From Thunnus maccoyii (lineage: Eukaryota > Chordata > Actinopteri > Scombriformes > Scombridae), in NCBI RefSeq assembly GCF_910596095.1, contig NC_056534.1:16257490-16321489 (forward strand): a stretch of DNA of 64,000 nucleotides. Reading direction: 5' to 3'. The translations under genes and the position numbers were made by a program. Shown here piece after piece: positions 42,101-57,804 of this stretch. Numbering within the stretch: position 1 is the first letter of the stretch; the number at the start of each line of letters is the position of its first letter. Under the pieces are notes generated by a model, which had not been told where the DNA came from, searched no databases, and saw nothing but the letters and a program-made list of their open reading frames with translations.

Positions 42101-45100
42101 AGAAACTTGCCTGTTTCATTAAGTAACTATCACCTCAGGACATCAAGTTGCTTTGTTGCGGTGACAGTTTCTCAAAACTGGTTCCTTTATTCTCTCAACC
42201 ATAACGTCCAAACTGGTCATGTGGATCAAGAATGAAGCAAAAAAATTTAAAAATTGTCACTTTCTGCTGCAATTATGGCCCAGTCGACCGTCTAGACTAA
42301 GACGATATACACAGGAAACTATCAGGCCAAGCTCTGCCCAGGCAAGCAAGGTTGTAGACATAATGATCTCCTTCTCTGTGTCAATCACTCCTCCAGGACA
42401 TTAGCAGCCCTCCAGACCCCCTAAAGTTAGAGTGCTAAATCTCCCACTAACGAGCCAAGCTGTTACAAGGGTGTCTGGAAGCTCCTCTCGTTGTCACAAC
42501 AGAGCAGCCAGCTGCCTGTTAGCAGGTGGGAGAAGAGATGCAGTACACCGAAAACAAAGACAACTTTTAGGTCAATGGCTACGAAAAAGAGACTGAAAGG
42601 TTTCCTTATGTACAGTTTGTGTTGGGTGATGAGTGGGCATCCAAAGTATTACAACTTTTTTTCAGAATGACAACCCTGATTAAAAATTTAGTTGTTGCAT
42701 TATCCAATGGGATTTGAAAGTGCTTCATAAAAAAGAAGAGTAGTGCATTTTCTCAACCTCTAGAAAATCTTATAACTCAAAACAAAACTCTTAAACACAT
42801 CACTAGAGCTAGTATGGACTGTACAGTAGCGTTTTACAGGTAATGGTAATGAGGATCACAGAGATTATTCATTTTCTAGTTTTGAGTTACCATGTATGGT
42901 ATTGCTTTCAGTATGTATATTATTAAGAGTCATGTTTAATCTAAAGATTACGACTAAATGCCCCTCTGTATAATAGCATTTAATGATGATGTGATTTTGT
43001 AATGAATTAAATCTATGGTCACAGATAACTCTAGTCTAACAACTCAAACAGTATAAAATAGACAACTTAAAGCTGTGAACTCATTGTATTCTGATGATGC
43101 TGGAACCTGAAGATGAAGGGTCTCGCGTGCAGCTCAGGCAACAAGTCGCAGAACTAATCTTCCTTTTGCTGCTGTCAGACACAGACGGATGTAAAGTGCC
43201 GCAGCGGGACACCAGCAGCAGCATTGTAATCAGAAGTGACACTGAGCCTCTTTATGATTATGTCAAAGTTATTAAAATTGAAATGTGTTATTTTGACAAA
43301 TGAGTATGAGAAAACCACATGGGAGTCTTGAAATGCGCTCCGCTCCTTTTGATGAATGGCAAATGGTCTTCGCATTCAGAAGGCATGTTCATTTATACAA
43401 CATGACGTGTGGACGTCCTTATCTGTAGCTGATCTGCTATTTTTATAATGTGCTGTTTGGATTAGCTTTGGTTTCTGTGAAGCTTGTTTGCAAGAGATGG
43501 AGAGGATGAAATGAGGTGATAATGATCAGTCATTTAATGAACTTTGTGCAGAGAGTAGTGCAAAAAGTTGCAGCATGATTTAACAGTCTTGATCTGTATG
43601 GATCCTTCAAAGTGACCAAGAAAAATGACTAACAATGAAAATGATTAACAATGTCTATATGTCAATAATTTGCTTAGTGGTATTTTACATCTGAATTTCC
43701 CCCCTGCATTTGTAATTTCTGTATGTACATTAACTAAAAACACTGCATTGTGTACTATATCATTAAAATATATTGAATTTATCTCTAAAAGTACACAACT
43801 AACAAATTAGAAAATGAAAACCTCACTTTTTGCAGTACATTCTCCACTACTTAAGCTAACCTAATTTTAACTCAGTTTGATTTGAGAAAAAGACATGAAC
43901 TAATGCTCCCAACCTTTTTGAACTCCTTTACATAAATAGTATTTGACCCCTGAAAACCCCACAATGAGGTAAGCAAGTGAATACAACTTCCCGACCCCAT
44001 GTGACCACTCTTTTGTTTTGTCTGGCCCTTAGTGCAGTCTGTAAATCAGTAACTAAGTCAAGAGGTGACTATGGTGCTAAGCTGCTTTCAGTGCAGCTCC
44101 ATTCCTATAGGACACTCCAGGTTTTACAAAGGACCGAACAGAGCCAAGCAGCTTGTCACAGTTGGATGCACCCACACTGAAAAAAAAAAAAAAATCTTTG
44201 CAAACCCAGAACAAAGCCAGGGATCCCAGCTGAGTGTGTGCGCGCCCGTACGCGTATAAACATACAAACACATGCGCAGCAATTATGCAATGTTGTAAGT
44301 CCAACTTTGTGCTTGCTTTAAGACATTTGGAGTATTGGCTTCAACCTCTCGATTATTTATTAGATTCACAAGGAGATCTATTTTTGCTGCGGATGTAGAG
44401 CATTAAACTAAACCAGAGGCACAGCGTTGCAGTGGCTTTAGTGTGGATGCCTGCTGGAAGTTATAACGCTTTGATCTATTTTAGTTTTCTTTCTAGTAGC
44501 GAATGTCCACCAGGGAAATGAGCACTCTGTTTTCAGTTTAATATGTCTCAACTTGCTTGGCTTGAACTAAATTCCCAATGAAGCTTTCTTTCCCTCCAGA
44601 AGTCAGTGTCTTTGTTTCTAAATGCTGTTGTTTGGTTTCCCTCCCTCTCCCACAGCCTTACCTCCAGTCCTCTGCCCTGTAATTACGCATCAGGTTCCTC
44701 TGTACTTCTGTCTGCCATTCATCTACTTCCCTCCTGTTCAGTCTATCATCTAGCCAGTGCAGTTATGAACCTGGCTGCTAAGTGCTGTGATAGAAATCTA
44801 GACAGTCATTGTCCATAGTTATTGCCTCTGTAGCTATGTATTTGCTGGCTTGTAGATGATCAGTTGCTTTAGTGCTTTGAGGCCTGGGGGCAAGGGTGGA
44901 CTCTTGGACACAGTGTGATCAGTGTTGTAAAACAATGGACACAGTTTGCACAAGAGTCATTTAAGGCTGGCGGTTAATGCACATGACAGTATAGCCTTAT
45001 TTTAACAAGTAAGTGTTTTGTTTTTAATATAGCTTGCATACAAAAATAAGCAAGATGTACACAACTTGTTTCTGTTTGTCTATCAACTTGCTAAAAGATC

Positions 45101-47420
45101 ATCTACTTGTCCATAATAGAATAAAAAAATGAACAACAAACTATTAGGTAGCATGGATATTAGTCCCATTAGCACAATGCTTTATTCTCACAACACTAGT
45201 GTAACCACGTTTAATGCACTGGACTCACACTGTGTTTTTGTTATTCGCAGAGAGAGCCAGTGAAATATGAGAGCTGCCATAGTAGATGGGGTCTATTTGG
45301 CGTGACTTGGCAGCCGTATGTGACATTCACCACTAACGACAGCTGCTGGGAGACTCAGGTCTCTGCACTTTCAGGTTGAGACCTAGGCAGCTAGGCTAAA
45401 GAGTCCTGCTGTTGAAGAGAAAGAGAGAGGGGTGGGGGGTGGGGGGGGCTGTGGAGCAGCCCTGTAAATCAAACACACACTTGCCAAGCCGCACCACTGT
45501 TTTGCAGAATAGTCCCAAGAATAAGCCATAATCTCAAGTGTACATTTCCTTGTCTTTGCTGAAATGGGCCTGTTCGTATTTTCCTGTTTATAAGATAAGA
45601 ACACAGAGCATGCATCTAGTCCAGAGATTGTAAATTTTCTGAGCACTTAAAACCCATATGCCTTCTAAACTGGGTAATAATAGTCTGTTAAATACTAATA
45701 CTTATCGTAGTATGACTTGGCTGAATTTTATAACTTTAACTGTGTTTTATAACTTTAACTTAAAAACATCACAACATATAACATTAACCCAGTTAAGTTG
45801 TCAGTCAGTATTAATAGTTCACTACCAACTAGTCTAATATCAACACTGTATAAACCTTCAGTGTTTCCACTCTTGGCAGCTTTGCTAGTCATGTAGCTAC
45901 TGTAACCACACTATGCTTCCCCATTCATTAACCATACATCAAAGTCTTATTTCTATTTCTGAAGCCTGTATTGTCATATCCCAACTTTTACCGAAGTAAG
46001 TAAACATGATGATATATAACTGGAAATTTCAACAAAACATACAGATAAATAAAGATATGAAAGAGAGCTACAAATAAGGAAAATTAAGCCCTTGTTCATT
46101 GTATAAATTTTGGCAATGGATGTTTAATGTGAAAGAGTAGAAATACTGTAATGGCTGTGTATGCGAACAGGCTGGAGTTAGACATTTCAGACTGCACACA
46201 GCAGGGCTCTAAGTGAAACCTCATCCTTAGCAACCCCTACCAGTGTAATTAGGTCAGATGACTTGCATTCTACAGTGTTTTAAATCCCTCCCATAAATAT
46301 AGAGCCGGACTCGCCGCTCTATAAACCTCATGACCTGCACAGCTCGGCATTCCGGCTGACTATGTAAACAACAAATATGTTGGCTAAAAAGCAGCACAGA
46401 ATCTCTCAAAGATATTTTTTGAATTTAAGGCTGAACTTTATTTATTATATGCTACACAAGTGTAATGGGTCAAGTTTTTAAAGCCACATCAATAAAAACA
46501 TCCTGAAACAGCTCTGTTGACAAAGACAAGAAGACTATGAATTCACATTTGCCTGATTTAAGTCCATTTAAGGCTGTGTTTGATTAGTCCTTTAGACATC
46601 CATGTAAGCATTTTGAATTATGACAGGTCATGACATATGGCTGGCATATGAGCTGTGGGGGTTGACTCCACTGCTGGAGTTTTGGGGGTAAAGTTAACAT
46701 GGTGGACTGGAAAGTCTGGAATGTCTGGAAGGTTAAAAAAAAAAAGAGTTGTAACGTACAATGTGAAATAAAGTGCTAGTAGCATGTGTTGCTACTGATG
46801 GTCAAATGCTCCTCAGGCATGATAGGACAGATGTTCATTCATGTTCTGCATCTCACTGAGTCTCTCATTCAGGCACCTCACACTTGTGATTTATGTCACA
46901 TGGCACGCTCACGCAGCACTTACAATGCACCTCACATGGTTGCTCGTGCCTTCTCTCTCTCTCTTTCTTTCTAGCAGTATGAACATATGACACTCTCCAC
47001 CCTGGCCAAGAAACAAAAGGCCCCTGTATCTGCAGTCATTTCTGTAATCCTCCAAATTTACATGCTAGCCAGGCCATTGTAACATTTTCTTCAGAGTGCT
47101 TGGATCCGGTTGCACTTCTTTCACATGGAGAACCTTTGCAACATGTGGGATCTACACTCTGATAGCACAGCTCTCCACAGAGAGAGAAAATAACCAAACA
47201 AATTAAACATGAAAGTGAAATCCTGAACACAAACCTAAATAATTGTAGACCACACACACAGGTCAGAGCCCTTGTGCCATATCGCCATTTCTTTATTTAT
47301 TTGGTATTAAAAACAGCAAACACATACAAAGGAACACAGGAAGAGTGCTGGAAATGTGCATGTATTTAGTGTTAGCTTAGCTTATGTGTGTGCAGATCAA
47401 CTCATGTTTTTCTTTTCCCT
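39105..47420 (-). other. tet2: tet2 5' intron, central part
   Basis: About 8.3 kb of AT-rich intronic DNA. ORFs here have no protein-like composition and I see no RNA gene. A CT/GA-rich patch lies near 45416-45450. Local conserved enhancers may exist but cannot be recognised from one sequence. Confidence 0.5.
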
Positions 47421-47866
47421 CAAAGAAATAGTTTGAAATTTTAGGACATACACTTGTTTACTTTCTTGCAGAGAGTTATTGTAGATGAGATGATTTATAA
47501 TGCTCTCATGTCTTTGGTGAATTTGAAGCTACTTACTGAAGTCGCTGCATCCAGCCAAGAAACAGTCTGGCACATAACCAAATGTAAAAAACCACAACTT
47601 TTTGTTTTTACACTTAGATTTTTGTACAGATAAAACAAAAGAGATACAACAAGTTTATTTGTGAGCTTTGGAGGTGCTGGCAGGAGGATTTTTTCACCTT
47701 TGGACAGCTGTTTTCCCCTGTTTCCAGTCTTTATGCTAAGCTAAGTTTAGCTTTAGCCGATAGCTTGCTGTATTGCCAGTACCGTACAGGCATGGGAGTG
47801 GTATCGATCTTCTCATCTAAGAAAGTAAATATGAATATTCCCCAAAATGTCCAACTATTCCTTTAA
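47421..47866. mobile_element. MITE with inverted ends in the tet2 5' intron
   Basis: The left end CAAAGAAATAGTTTGAAATTTT is an imperfect inverted copy of the right end AATGTCCAACTATTCCTTTAA. The interior contains GCTAAGCTAAGTTTAGC and a repeated TCTCATGTCT/CTCATC block. I recall this layout from a very abundant teleost MITE family of about 450 bases. No ORF. Confidence 0.65.
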
Positions 47867-50800
47867 GACAGCGAGGTAAGGAAATGTTTAGGCGTAGCAC
47901 ATCAATAAAAGCCACCAACTTTTATTGATGTAACGCTTTTGCTGTTTCTAACTACCAGTTGATTCATCTGGCATGTTTGAAGAATACAGTATACAGCTTC
48001 TGTTTTACATTATGACATGGCAATCTTTTATATTTGTTACTGAGGGGATGCAGATACATGTGAAGATTACCAGGAATGCAGATGCTTGAGGTTCTGCGTT
48101 AGCGACGTGACTCATGTTGGTTCCATTAATAACAGCATAGGAGGAGGAAATCTGACTTTGCCCTGTACAACCTCAGGCCTATGTTTTCTGTCAGGTAGAG
48201 AAGTGCAGTTTCCTGTTAATGCTGGCTGTGGCCTAATCACTAGATTGTGATGTAATGATGGCTGCGTCACATGACGGCCTGGAGCAACAGATCTCTGCTT
48301 TTCTTCCCTCTTCTGTCCTTTTCCTCTCCCTTCATGACTGACCACAAACAGCTCTGCAGGTAGAATCAGCTTGCTGACAAAACTGAATCCTGGTGACCAA
48401 AGGACACTCTCATTCAATTAAATACAACATAAAAATCTCATTGCATTTTAAAGTGATGCAATGTTATTTAGCATTCCTGTGTGTCATTTTCACAACCTTT
48501 TGCAATGTTTGGGGGATTTTCAGAGATGTATGTATGCAAATACATGTGAAATGCTATTCAATATCTTGATTTTCTTCTTTGAATCTGCAGACAAGATTAA
48601 TAGATTACCACAGAAACACAGGGGACATACACTTCTGTTTGTAATTTCTTCCCTAGAGAGCCTCCTCCCCCTCCATAAGAAGAAGGGATCTGTACAATCT
48701 ACATTGTTCTTTATGTCTAATGCCAAACAGATGTGGCCGAGTTGTGGAGATTCTCACTGCAAGTCTTTGTGCTCCCACAGCTTTTTGTCTCTTTGCCTTC
48801 TTATATTGTGTTTTGACATCTGTTAACTAACTATAGCATTACTCTATTAAGTTAACTAGAGCTTCTTAGCATTATTTTTATTTGACGAATATGTTTAGAT
48901 ATAGAACAGAATAGTTGGGAACCCAAGAAAGACAAAATGTACAAATGTCTCATTAGTATCAGTCTGAGTGAAGTTTTGGGAGTATGGATTAAATATGCAG
49001 TGCCTGCTGCTAAAAGTAAGATTATTAAATAATTTCTACAGTTTTAAAGTGTACAACAGGAAGTTGGGGAAATGTGAATCTACAGTTCTGCACTATTATG
49101 TTTATTATGCGAGCCTACACACAATCTTAATTCACATTTTTGTTTAAGGACAGTTTTAATTTTGAGAGTTCTTTTGATCTTCCATGTGTAGATGAATTGG
49201 TGATTGCTGATTTGTATAAAGGTGACTAAAGGAACCCTACAAATGAATGTCAGGGTTAAAAGGTTTCAGTACTAGTTGTGCCCCATTCTATGAAGATGAT
49301 ACATAACTAAAACAACTCCTTCTTAGCTACATTGTTCCATGGTTAGCTCAAAACAACCTGAAATGATCCATCTGGAAAATGCTGGTAACTGGGTATAACT
49401 TCCTAGAGGGAAAGAGATAAACTAAAAGACAGGAAAGAATAACTGGCACCACAACGATAAACCACATCCAAGTGCTCATAGTCATAATTAAGATCAATGT
49501 CAGCAGTAATCCCAGACTGTTTGATCATGTTGTACTGGGTTCAGCGGGCTTTGTCTTCGTGGAGCTCAGGAAACAGTGGGCAAGACACATAAAATATGTT
49601 TTCCCATAAATAGCCATGAGCAATATAGGAGTTTGTGATTTGTGGAAACCTATTAAGGACCCGAGGACATGACTGTTTTTTTAGAGCTACTTTTAAAGGG
49701 CGAGGTTGAACTCGCTGAACTGCTGACAACTTGTATTTGAAAAGAGCCTCATGTTATCCTGTATATCCTTAAGAATAATGGACAAATCCTTCAGGGTCTT
49801 CATTTTGAGATTTCTGAACTAGATAAGGGAGTTCAAGTTATTGATACAAACTAATACATAAATATTAGTATGTTATGAATGTTTTGGTGGTTTAAAATCT
49901 TTGGTATTGAATGGCTGTGCAATGGTTTGAGTGTCATATTTTAACGGCAAGGGCGAGAAGTGACAAAATTCTATTAGATGACAAAGGTATGAACAACAAC
50001 TCAACAGTTTTTGTTGCAGGGGATAAACCCCGCCTCTGTACAGTTCTGATACAACTTGTTTAGCTGGTTTTCTGGGAAAACGGCAAACACTCATAAGCAT
50101 ACGAAACATCCTGTTGGCATGTGCTACTGTTATACTTTGTCTACTTAAATCAGCCTTTTAGTTTATTCTCAAAATGTTTCACGAAAGACTAGATTTTATA
50201 TTATTTTTGAATTATAACACAGCAATCTAAATATTAAATAACACTGAAACCGCCCAAAGAACTGCTGATAACAGATCACAGTGTCAGAGATCATATCTAT
50301 TAACGATCAGCTTTCCCTCCCAGTATTAAAAAAAACATTTCAGTGAAACAGTGCCTTTTCTCAGAGCCATTCATGTCAGAGTAAACTATTTCCCAGAGGT
50401 TGATCCTGATAGTAGACAGCAGTTGAACATTAGCCCAGATCTGACTGCATAAACCTGTTAGTCTTGAATTTTTTTCCTGTTTAATCAGCACAAACTGAAG
50501 AGAAACCCTGACTTGCTGGGAAGCACCCTGTACCATGACTAAGAAGCCCTCTGTGCAAAGTTTACACACATAATCTAAACCTTTTTCTGTGCCTTCAAGC
50601 GGCATCACATGGAGACTCTAATTAAGAAATGGGCTTCTGAGCGTACAAACCCACTAACCTGCCCCCAACCCCACGCAGTGCTGCACTTTTTCTACCAAGC
50701 TGCCTGTCTTTTTGCCCCTCCAACTCTTTGTCTATGCAACAGTCAATATATCTGACTAACTTGATGAACTGTGTGCAGAGCAAAGTTAATTTCTTTCAGA

Positions 50801-53800
50801 GTGCATGGTAGCCATGGCGACCATCTTATGAGCGCTCCAAAGCCCATCTGGTCTAAACATTACCCCAGCACGGCTGACTACAGAATAGGCTGCTTTGCTG
50901 TGGTGTGCACATGTGCTTTATGCATTGATCCTGCCAGTAAATCAATAGTGCCACATATTCAGAAACGTACATTTGCACTTGTGTAGATCAACACCGTTAA
51001 AATTGCATTTTAGAAATATTTTGAGCTGTAAAACCTGAAATGGTACATTTCTACATTTCTATGGCTCACTTGTTACTGAATTAATTTTGCACTATTTGAA
51101 ATGTGAGTTGCTCTGTTGTCATCTGTGGCTTTTATTTTTAGAGGCTTACCAAGAAAGATACTGTAGTTGATTTCAATTGGAGCAGTGAGAGGAGAAAGGA
51201 TACTTTATATTGACTCCTCATTCCTTTTCCCAACCACTGTAATCTGGCATGAGATGGGGAAACTCATACACAAAGCCAAGTGATGAACAAACTCTGATTC
51301 CCATGTTTCTTCAATTTGACCTCTAGCCTGCAAGTCTTGGCATGTGATTAGCTCACAGGCACATTTATTTAGCAAATATTTCCTCTCTGTTTGCAGGATC
51401 CAAATCCAAACCAGCTTCCAATTAAACAGGAAGCGGAGGTGAACAGTAAACAGAGCAAAGGGAAACATTATTATAGGAGGGAAATTAAAACATGGCACAC
51501 AACATGGCAGTGAAGGAATTCTAAATGGACTGAATACCAGGGTAGATTTCAGAGTTGAACAGGACTGAGCTAAAGAGCAAGAAAAGGATAGTGGCTTATC
51601 ATACACAAAACCAAGGCATCCAGTTTCCTTTAGTCACATAATGTCAAAAATATACTGTACTGCCCAGAATAACTTTGAATAAGAAATTTTTGCTATGTGC
51701 TCTTTTCTCATCTAGCAAGTGAATGTGCTGATATTCTTTCCCTCATTGGCTTCTAAGCAGCCTGACCTAAGCCACTGTTGCTAAGCTTCTTCTTTCCCTC
51801 CACTGAGTGGGAGGCACGTGACTCATTGAATAGAAATCACAGATCCTTCTGAGTGAAGGGATTTTTTTTTTTCTATGATTCATGGCCTCAGTTTAAGAAT
51901 AGACTCTAACTCCATATCTCACACCTCAGCAATTCATCAGGAAGTACGGAGATTTTTAACAATAATTTATGTTAGTTCTTGAACATGGCCTCTCTATTGT
52001 TTTAGCATTCACTTGGACAAAATATGTCCGATATGGCAGAGCTTCAGGAGTCATCAATCATGTTCTGCCATGTAGCTTGGTTCTTCACTGCACAGAAAAA
52101 ATGGATTGGTGCCCACCACATCTGTAAGATTAGATGTGTAAGAGTTTATTTTAGCAAGGAAGCTGATATAACTAAATATTATTTAATCCAGGAGTTTCTA
52201 TCCATTCCTGAGCCAGTGCTTAAATCAGACTTAAAATTTCCAAATATAAATACATAAATGGATGCAAACCAGTGCAATTGTCATCGGGTGGGTCGGCTAG
52301 GAAAGACACCAGCTGCTGGACTAGTACATTCCACTTAGGAAACCTAATATTGAGCTTGAGCCACTTGAAGCCCACAGAAGTAGTTAGTGATGTCATTCAA
52401 AGCCTTTGGTAGGGTTACGCTTCTAAATGACATTCGGGACCAGCTGTCTGTCTTTGTGCTCCTTGTGTAGACAACAGGGGGCCATGGGGCCTAACCTTTT
52501 CAATGACAGCTCTTAGCAGCAAAACCGTCCATATCTGACAGCCATTTTAGAAGAGGGCAAACAGCCATCAGAAGCAGTTGTTTAGATAACTGTGGATCCC
52601 TTTGAGATTGCGCTATCATGACGGAGCTTTGCAGATCATGTGACAGGGGCATTAGCTATCCTTTTCAGATTTTGATTTAAATTTGCCAATTCTTTTATCA
52701 GAAGATAAATTATGACGGGCCGTGTAAAAAATACTTTTTGAAACTTTTTTTTTTCCAATGAACCTCTTAGGATTAGACTGATTTGATTTAACTGGAACTG
52801 ACTGACCTCTATACATTTGATATTATAGTCTTGATGGCCTGTGTGCAAGTTTACCTCTCCACATATTGTTATGTTTATGCTGGTGTTTGGCAACACCAAC
52901 ATTTTTTGTCTGCATATGTTAATCTTGTAGAAAACAGATCTGACATTTAGCTTTCCTTTTAAGAGAACACACAATTATTTAATCATACATTGAGAAAAGA
53001 GGGTTTTTACTTCTAGAGATGAAAAAGGTTCACCAAGTTCTATTTAAAGTGTTTTCATTTTTTTTTAGGTGTTTTAAAGTGTTTTCATAATATTAACTAA
53101 TTCATAGAATTTATATTTGCATGAGCACGTTCTCCAACTGGATCCACCACAGTGACACAGTGTTACTCAATGGAAAGTGCCACTGTGGGTGTGCTTTTAC
53201 CAATGTCTGTTTTACATGGGTAGCATTGTGTGTGACACTTTGCAAATATTGCAAGTTTGTTTTAATGTTGAAAAGCTGGAAGTGTCACGTAAGTTGATGA
53301 AATCATCTGACCTGACAGAAAAGATACAGCCACTTTCATCTCATCACCTAGCACTGTTAAGGCCTTCTGCTGCGCAGGAACTATGTGCTATCAGAGTGGC
53401 ATCAACATAAAAAAAGGCCTGCTGAGCATGGCAACGTTCTCGAGCACAGACGCTGTTGTGGCTGTGGCTCTTAATTTCTTTTTTTTATTCACTTAACTTC
53501 AGGTAGCGGAAGCGGCGAAAACAGCATTCAAGAAAATTGTCCAAGCATAGGAGGGGCGGACCGGCGAGAGGCGGGAAGGGATGCTATTCGCTTTGGGGCA
53601 CTTACGTAACATCTCACTTGCCTCTCTCTCTGTGGAATGCCAGGATAGTGTTTGTAAACAGAGCGGCCATGTGCAAGTGCTCACGTGGAGGAAGCTTTTG
53701 AGTTGCTGCCCTCGCTGTCTCACCCCTGAGGTAAACCCTGACATCGATACATGCTCGCAGGGCCAGGAACACTCCCTCCGGCCCTGTGCCACTCAAACAG

Positions 53801-56800
53801 AGCCTTATCACTCTCACTCCATAATTACGCTTCAGCCCGGCTAACAACGCACATCGTTGAGGAAAAAGAAGGCCATGAGTCATATTTGGGATTCATAGTG
53901 TATCTGGTGTGGCAATTACTGATAACATTTTTGTATGTCAGACTCATAAAAACGTTACTACTATTACATAATTCCAGTGATGACCAATAAACCACACTCA
54001 TTACTCCCTCTGAGTCTCTTTTACAAGGTAGTGCCTATGTGGAACAGAAAGCCAAGATTGTTGTTGGGGTTTGAAATAGATCTGGTTTGATAATGGTTGA
54101 TAAATGACATATTGACATGCTTTGTAATTTAGACTCATTCAAGGGAATTCTTTCTGTTAATTATGAAAAAAGACATGCATATAATTTTCTTTAAACCACA
54201 ACGTTTTGCAATATTTTTAGCTCCACACATAGAAAAGTCCAAGTAAATCACAGTTTAAAAGATGTTTTGAGGCCAGTCCTTTTTCAATCATATTCAGCAA
54301 ATACACATTTTGCTTTTTTGTGCTTTTAGTTTGCAGCTTTGCTCTAATCAACAAGAGGATTTTCACACAAAGAAGTTAATCAGTAGATTAACGGTCAATG
54401 TGCCTGAAATGTTTCAAAAGTGCCTAAATAATGGACTATGTTATGTCACTAAAATTCCATTGCAGAAACACCTGATTGTGGTTTGCTGCTTTTCTCTTTC
54501 TTTCTCTCTCTATAGCAAAACAACCCCCAATAGCAGACAAGAGGAAAATCAATATTGAAGAAATCAATACAACACTCAGTATTTCGCCATTTTGTCTCAG
54601 GAAAGCAGTCAAGCTATGACCAACCAGCCAGCCAGCCAGCAGGTAGTGAAATCTAAAATGTCTAACTTGCCACTGGGCCTGTTTCTCTGTGTCATGTGTG
54701 CAGCACCCCTTGGGTGGAAATATGATGCGTGGGCTGAACAGAGCAGGGTCAGAGGTGAGGGCTTGGGTAAGGGCTTGGGTATTGTAAGTGGACAGCATTG
54801 TTGTGGAACGCTATGGCAACTGGACATTCTTCCCAAAGGTGATATTGTCTTTGCCCTGGGACTGACATAAAGGGGACTTACAGCCATGACGAAGGAGCAA
54901 TCCAACCGCATGGCTTTATCTGTAGGTGTGGATAGATGAGAGAAGCTATGTAAATGTGATTGATCTATTTGGCCCTTCCCCCACACAGCCCCCTGTAGGC
55001 CCATTAATGCTCTGGTGCCTTTTCAGCTGCTGATGTAACAGCAGCCATGCAGAGGCTCATGGAAACACTTCCAGCAGGACTGTGTGTTTATATTTTTTTA
55101 TTTTACAGTTTTCATAGTGAGTTAATATCCAGGTCAGGATTAGCTTTTATAAATCCTGTGTACAGTGCAACTGAACACAAAGAAGAACACGAATTGCACA
55201 TCCAAAGTGTAATAATGTGCTTTCATTAGCAAGCAAGTGCAGTTAAACCAAACTGAACAGATCAAATTATGCAGCAGATGTAATGCTGAATCTAATGTTT
55301 AATGTGCTTAGGGATAGTTAAAATTAAAAAATAGTTCACTGGATACAAAAGATACAGAACCAGCTCCTTGATGGCTACTTTGAGCTGTTTAAAAACTAAT
55401 TTTACAAATTTCCTGTGAAGGGTTAGGTATGATGTAACATTATCTTTATCTTCAGTGTCTCAACATTATGAATGAGTCAATGGGATCGCCACAAAAATAT
55501 ACACACATACATGTACATACACGCACACACCAAAGCGTGGATCAGCACCTGATCTCATGCAGTCACAGCATACTTGATAAATACTATGGAGAACACCCCC
55601 ACTTAAGCACTTGTGTTGACACTACACAGTCAAAGACCATGCTTGCCATATCAAAACACAGCCACACCATTGCATCAGAAGGGTACGCCACCATTGTTGT
55701 TTCCAAAGTTTTCTGACAGCTCACTAGGAATAAAAATGGGATCCTTTTCCACTACGAGCAAAGAATATTTTCGAGAAGAGAGCGTGTAGCGTGAAGGCTA
55801 CAGGCTCTGCAGAGGCGACCGCAGAAATGCAGCATGTAAACAAAAAAACTTTAAAACAAACGCAAAAGGGGAATGAGAATGTTTGGCTGTTAGAGAGTAG
55901 TGTTCCTCTTTGTCTGTCATCAGCTATTCACATAAGAGCTAGCTGACTGTCCTTCAGTCATTTGACAAGCAACTGACTTTATTTTAACTTCACTGCCCCT
56001 ACACCTTTTCTGTAGCCCCTTTTATCCACATTCTTTACTCTGTAAATGTCACTTTTATCAGTCTTCACTTGAACCCTTAGAAGAACTATAACTTTAACAT
56101 TATTTTAAAGCTAAACTGAATTCCTGCAATGCTCCTACCTTAGCATTATGCAGGCAGCCTACAGTGTTAGTTACAATGCCCAGTTAAGGATCAGTCATTA
56201 TTCTCCACCTTGCAGGCATGCATTACTTGGCTTTTTACCTGAGGCCATATTGTGGATACATTACGACTGTAGTCAGTAGAATACACAAGTCCAATACACA
56301 AACCTGAGGGAGATCTGTTATATTCTAATGGGCCATTCAGATGTTAATCTTAAAGTAGCACTTAGTGAATTCAGGAAAAAACTAACATCCAATTAGCTAT
56401 TTGCTAATTGAAATAACACCTACTACAAATCTGAATTTACATGTTGTTATCATGTATTTAACTACTGTATTTCTAAAATATGTGCATACTAACACAAAAA
56501 CCCTTAACTGTGTGATTATGTCACTGCTATCATTCCATTATCGTTCTTTGTTTCTCTATCTGTGTAAGTATTAGGTCACCATGGTGTTATTCTATACCAA
56601 TTCCTTTCAAAATGATTACATATCACACACAGACACACATAGAAAAACACAGGCATGCATCACTCTTTGTGTTGTCAGTAATCTACTTGTCAATTGCTCT
56701 GTTTCCAACAGAACACACCAGTCTGATTATTGTGACCTTTAACTGCTTGTAGTGCATTAAAAATATACATTCCTGTCTTGTAAGTAGTAGTTAAACTTTG

Positions 56801-57804
56801 GATAACTTTTCCTCAAGAAATAAAACGTTTGTTGCTGCTCTTTGGCAACAATCCCTTGTTTAGCCTCGAGTTAAAAAAAAAAAAAAAAAAAACTGCTCCA
56901 GAATTACCATTCTTGTTCCTCCAGTTAATGGTGCGGTAGGATAGAGTTTCATTTCCTTCAGAGCTTTCTGACCTTGTCTGCCTTCACTACACTCTGCCAC
57001 CACAATTCTCTTCTCTTTTGATTCTCCTTGGGATTTGCCTTTGTGTCTGCTTGTCATTCAGTGGTGAAAGCAATGAAAGCTGATTCACAGAGATACACAA
57101 AGCCAGAAGCTATTCCAGCTCCACTGCTCTGCAGACACTGTGCACTTACTGCTAGACCCGTCCAGGTTGGACTTTTACTCTCCTACATACAGTCTCCATA
57201 CTGAACAGCACAAACAAACACATACACAGCCAGATATATGCAAATGAGTAGCTACACTGGCTAACTCTGCCTGCATTTTAACATATTTCATGAAATGTAA
57301 CATCATTCAGTAATAGCTATTAATTACACATAAATGTTAAAAATGTGTTCCCATTCATACAAAAAACTCACAAATAACACACACTCAAACACACCTTTAG
57401 TAACAACTGCCTAACAAAAAATGCAAGGTTGAAATGTTGAGAAAGAAAGAGAGCATTATACAGGCATTTGAATTATGCTTAAAGAAAAACTACTGAACAA
57501 GCAGTCTAAGTACACCATTTTCCATGATGCATTCAAAAGCAGCAAGAATGTTGAGTGAACACAGAACTCACAAGAAAACACAAAAGGTGTCTCTCAGTTT
57601 AAGCTGGCAAAAAAAAAAGAAAGAAAATCGTCAGCCATGTTGGAGTAGCTTTATCTAATATCCCCTCCTTATTATGTTAGCTCTTGCTTTTACGGTGGGG
57701 AACATTAGCTGTACCTCGCCTGTTACAAAAAGCACTAAAAATACACCCGAGGTTAAAGGGGAAAAAGGTAAGCTAGAGTATTAAGCCTCCGAGCAAATTC
57801 TCAC
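47867..57804 (-). other. tet2: tet2 5' intron, distal part
   Basis: About 9.9 kb with no coding-like ORF. It contains a 21-base A tract at about 56872-56892 and scattered CA-rich stretches (55500-55530, 56620-56660). The distal end meets the donor of the putative tet2 non-coding exon. Confidence 0.5.

Noticed and set aside
43094-43303. Plus-strand ORF starting MMLEPEDEGSRVQLRQQ in the tet2 intron
   Set aside because: It looks briefly protein-like but has no splice sites in suitable positions, ends in low-complexity text and matches no family that I know.
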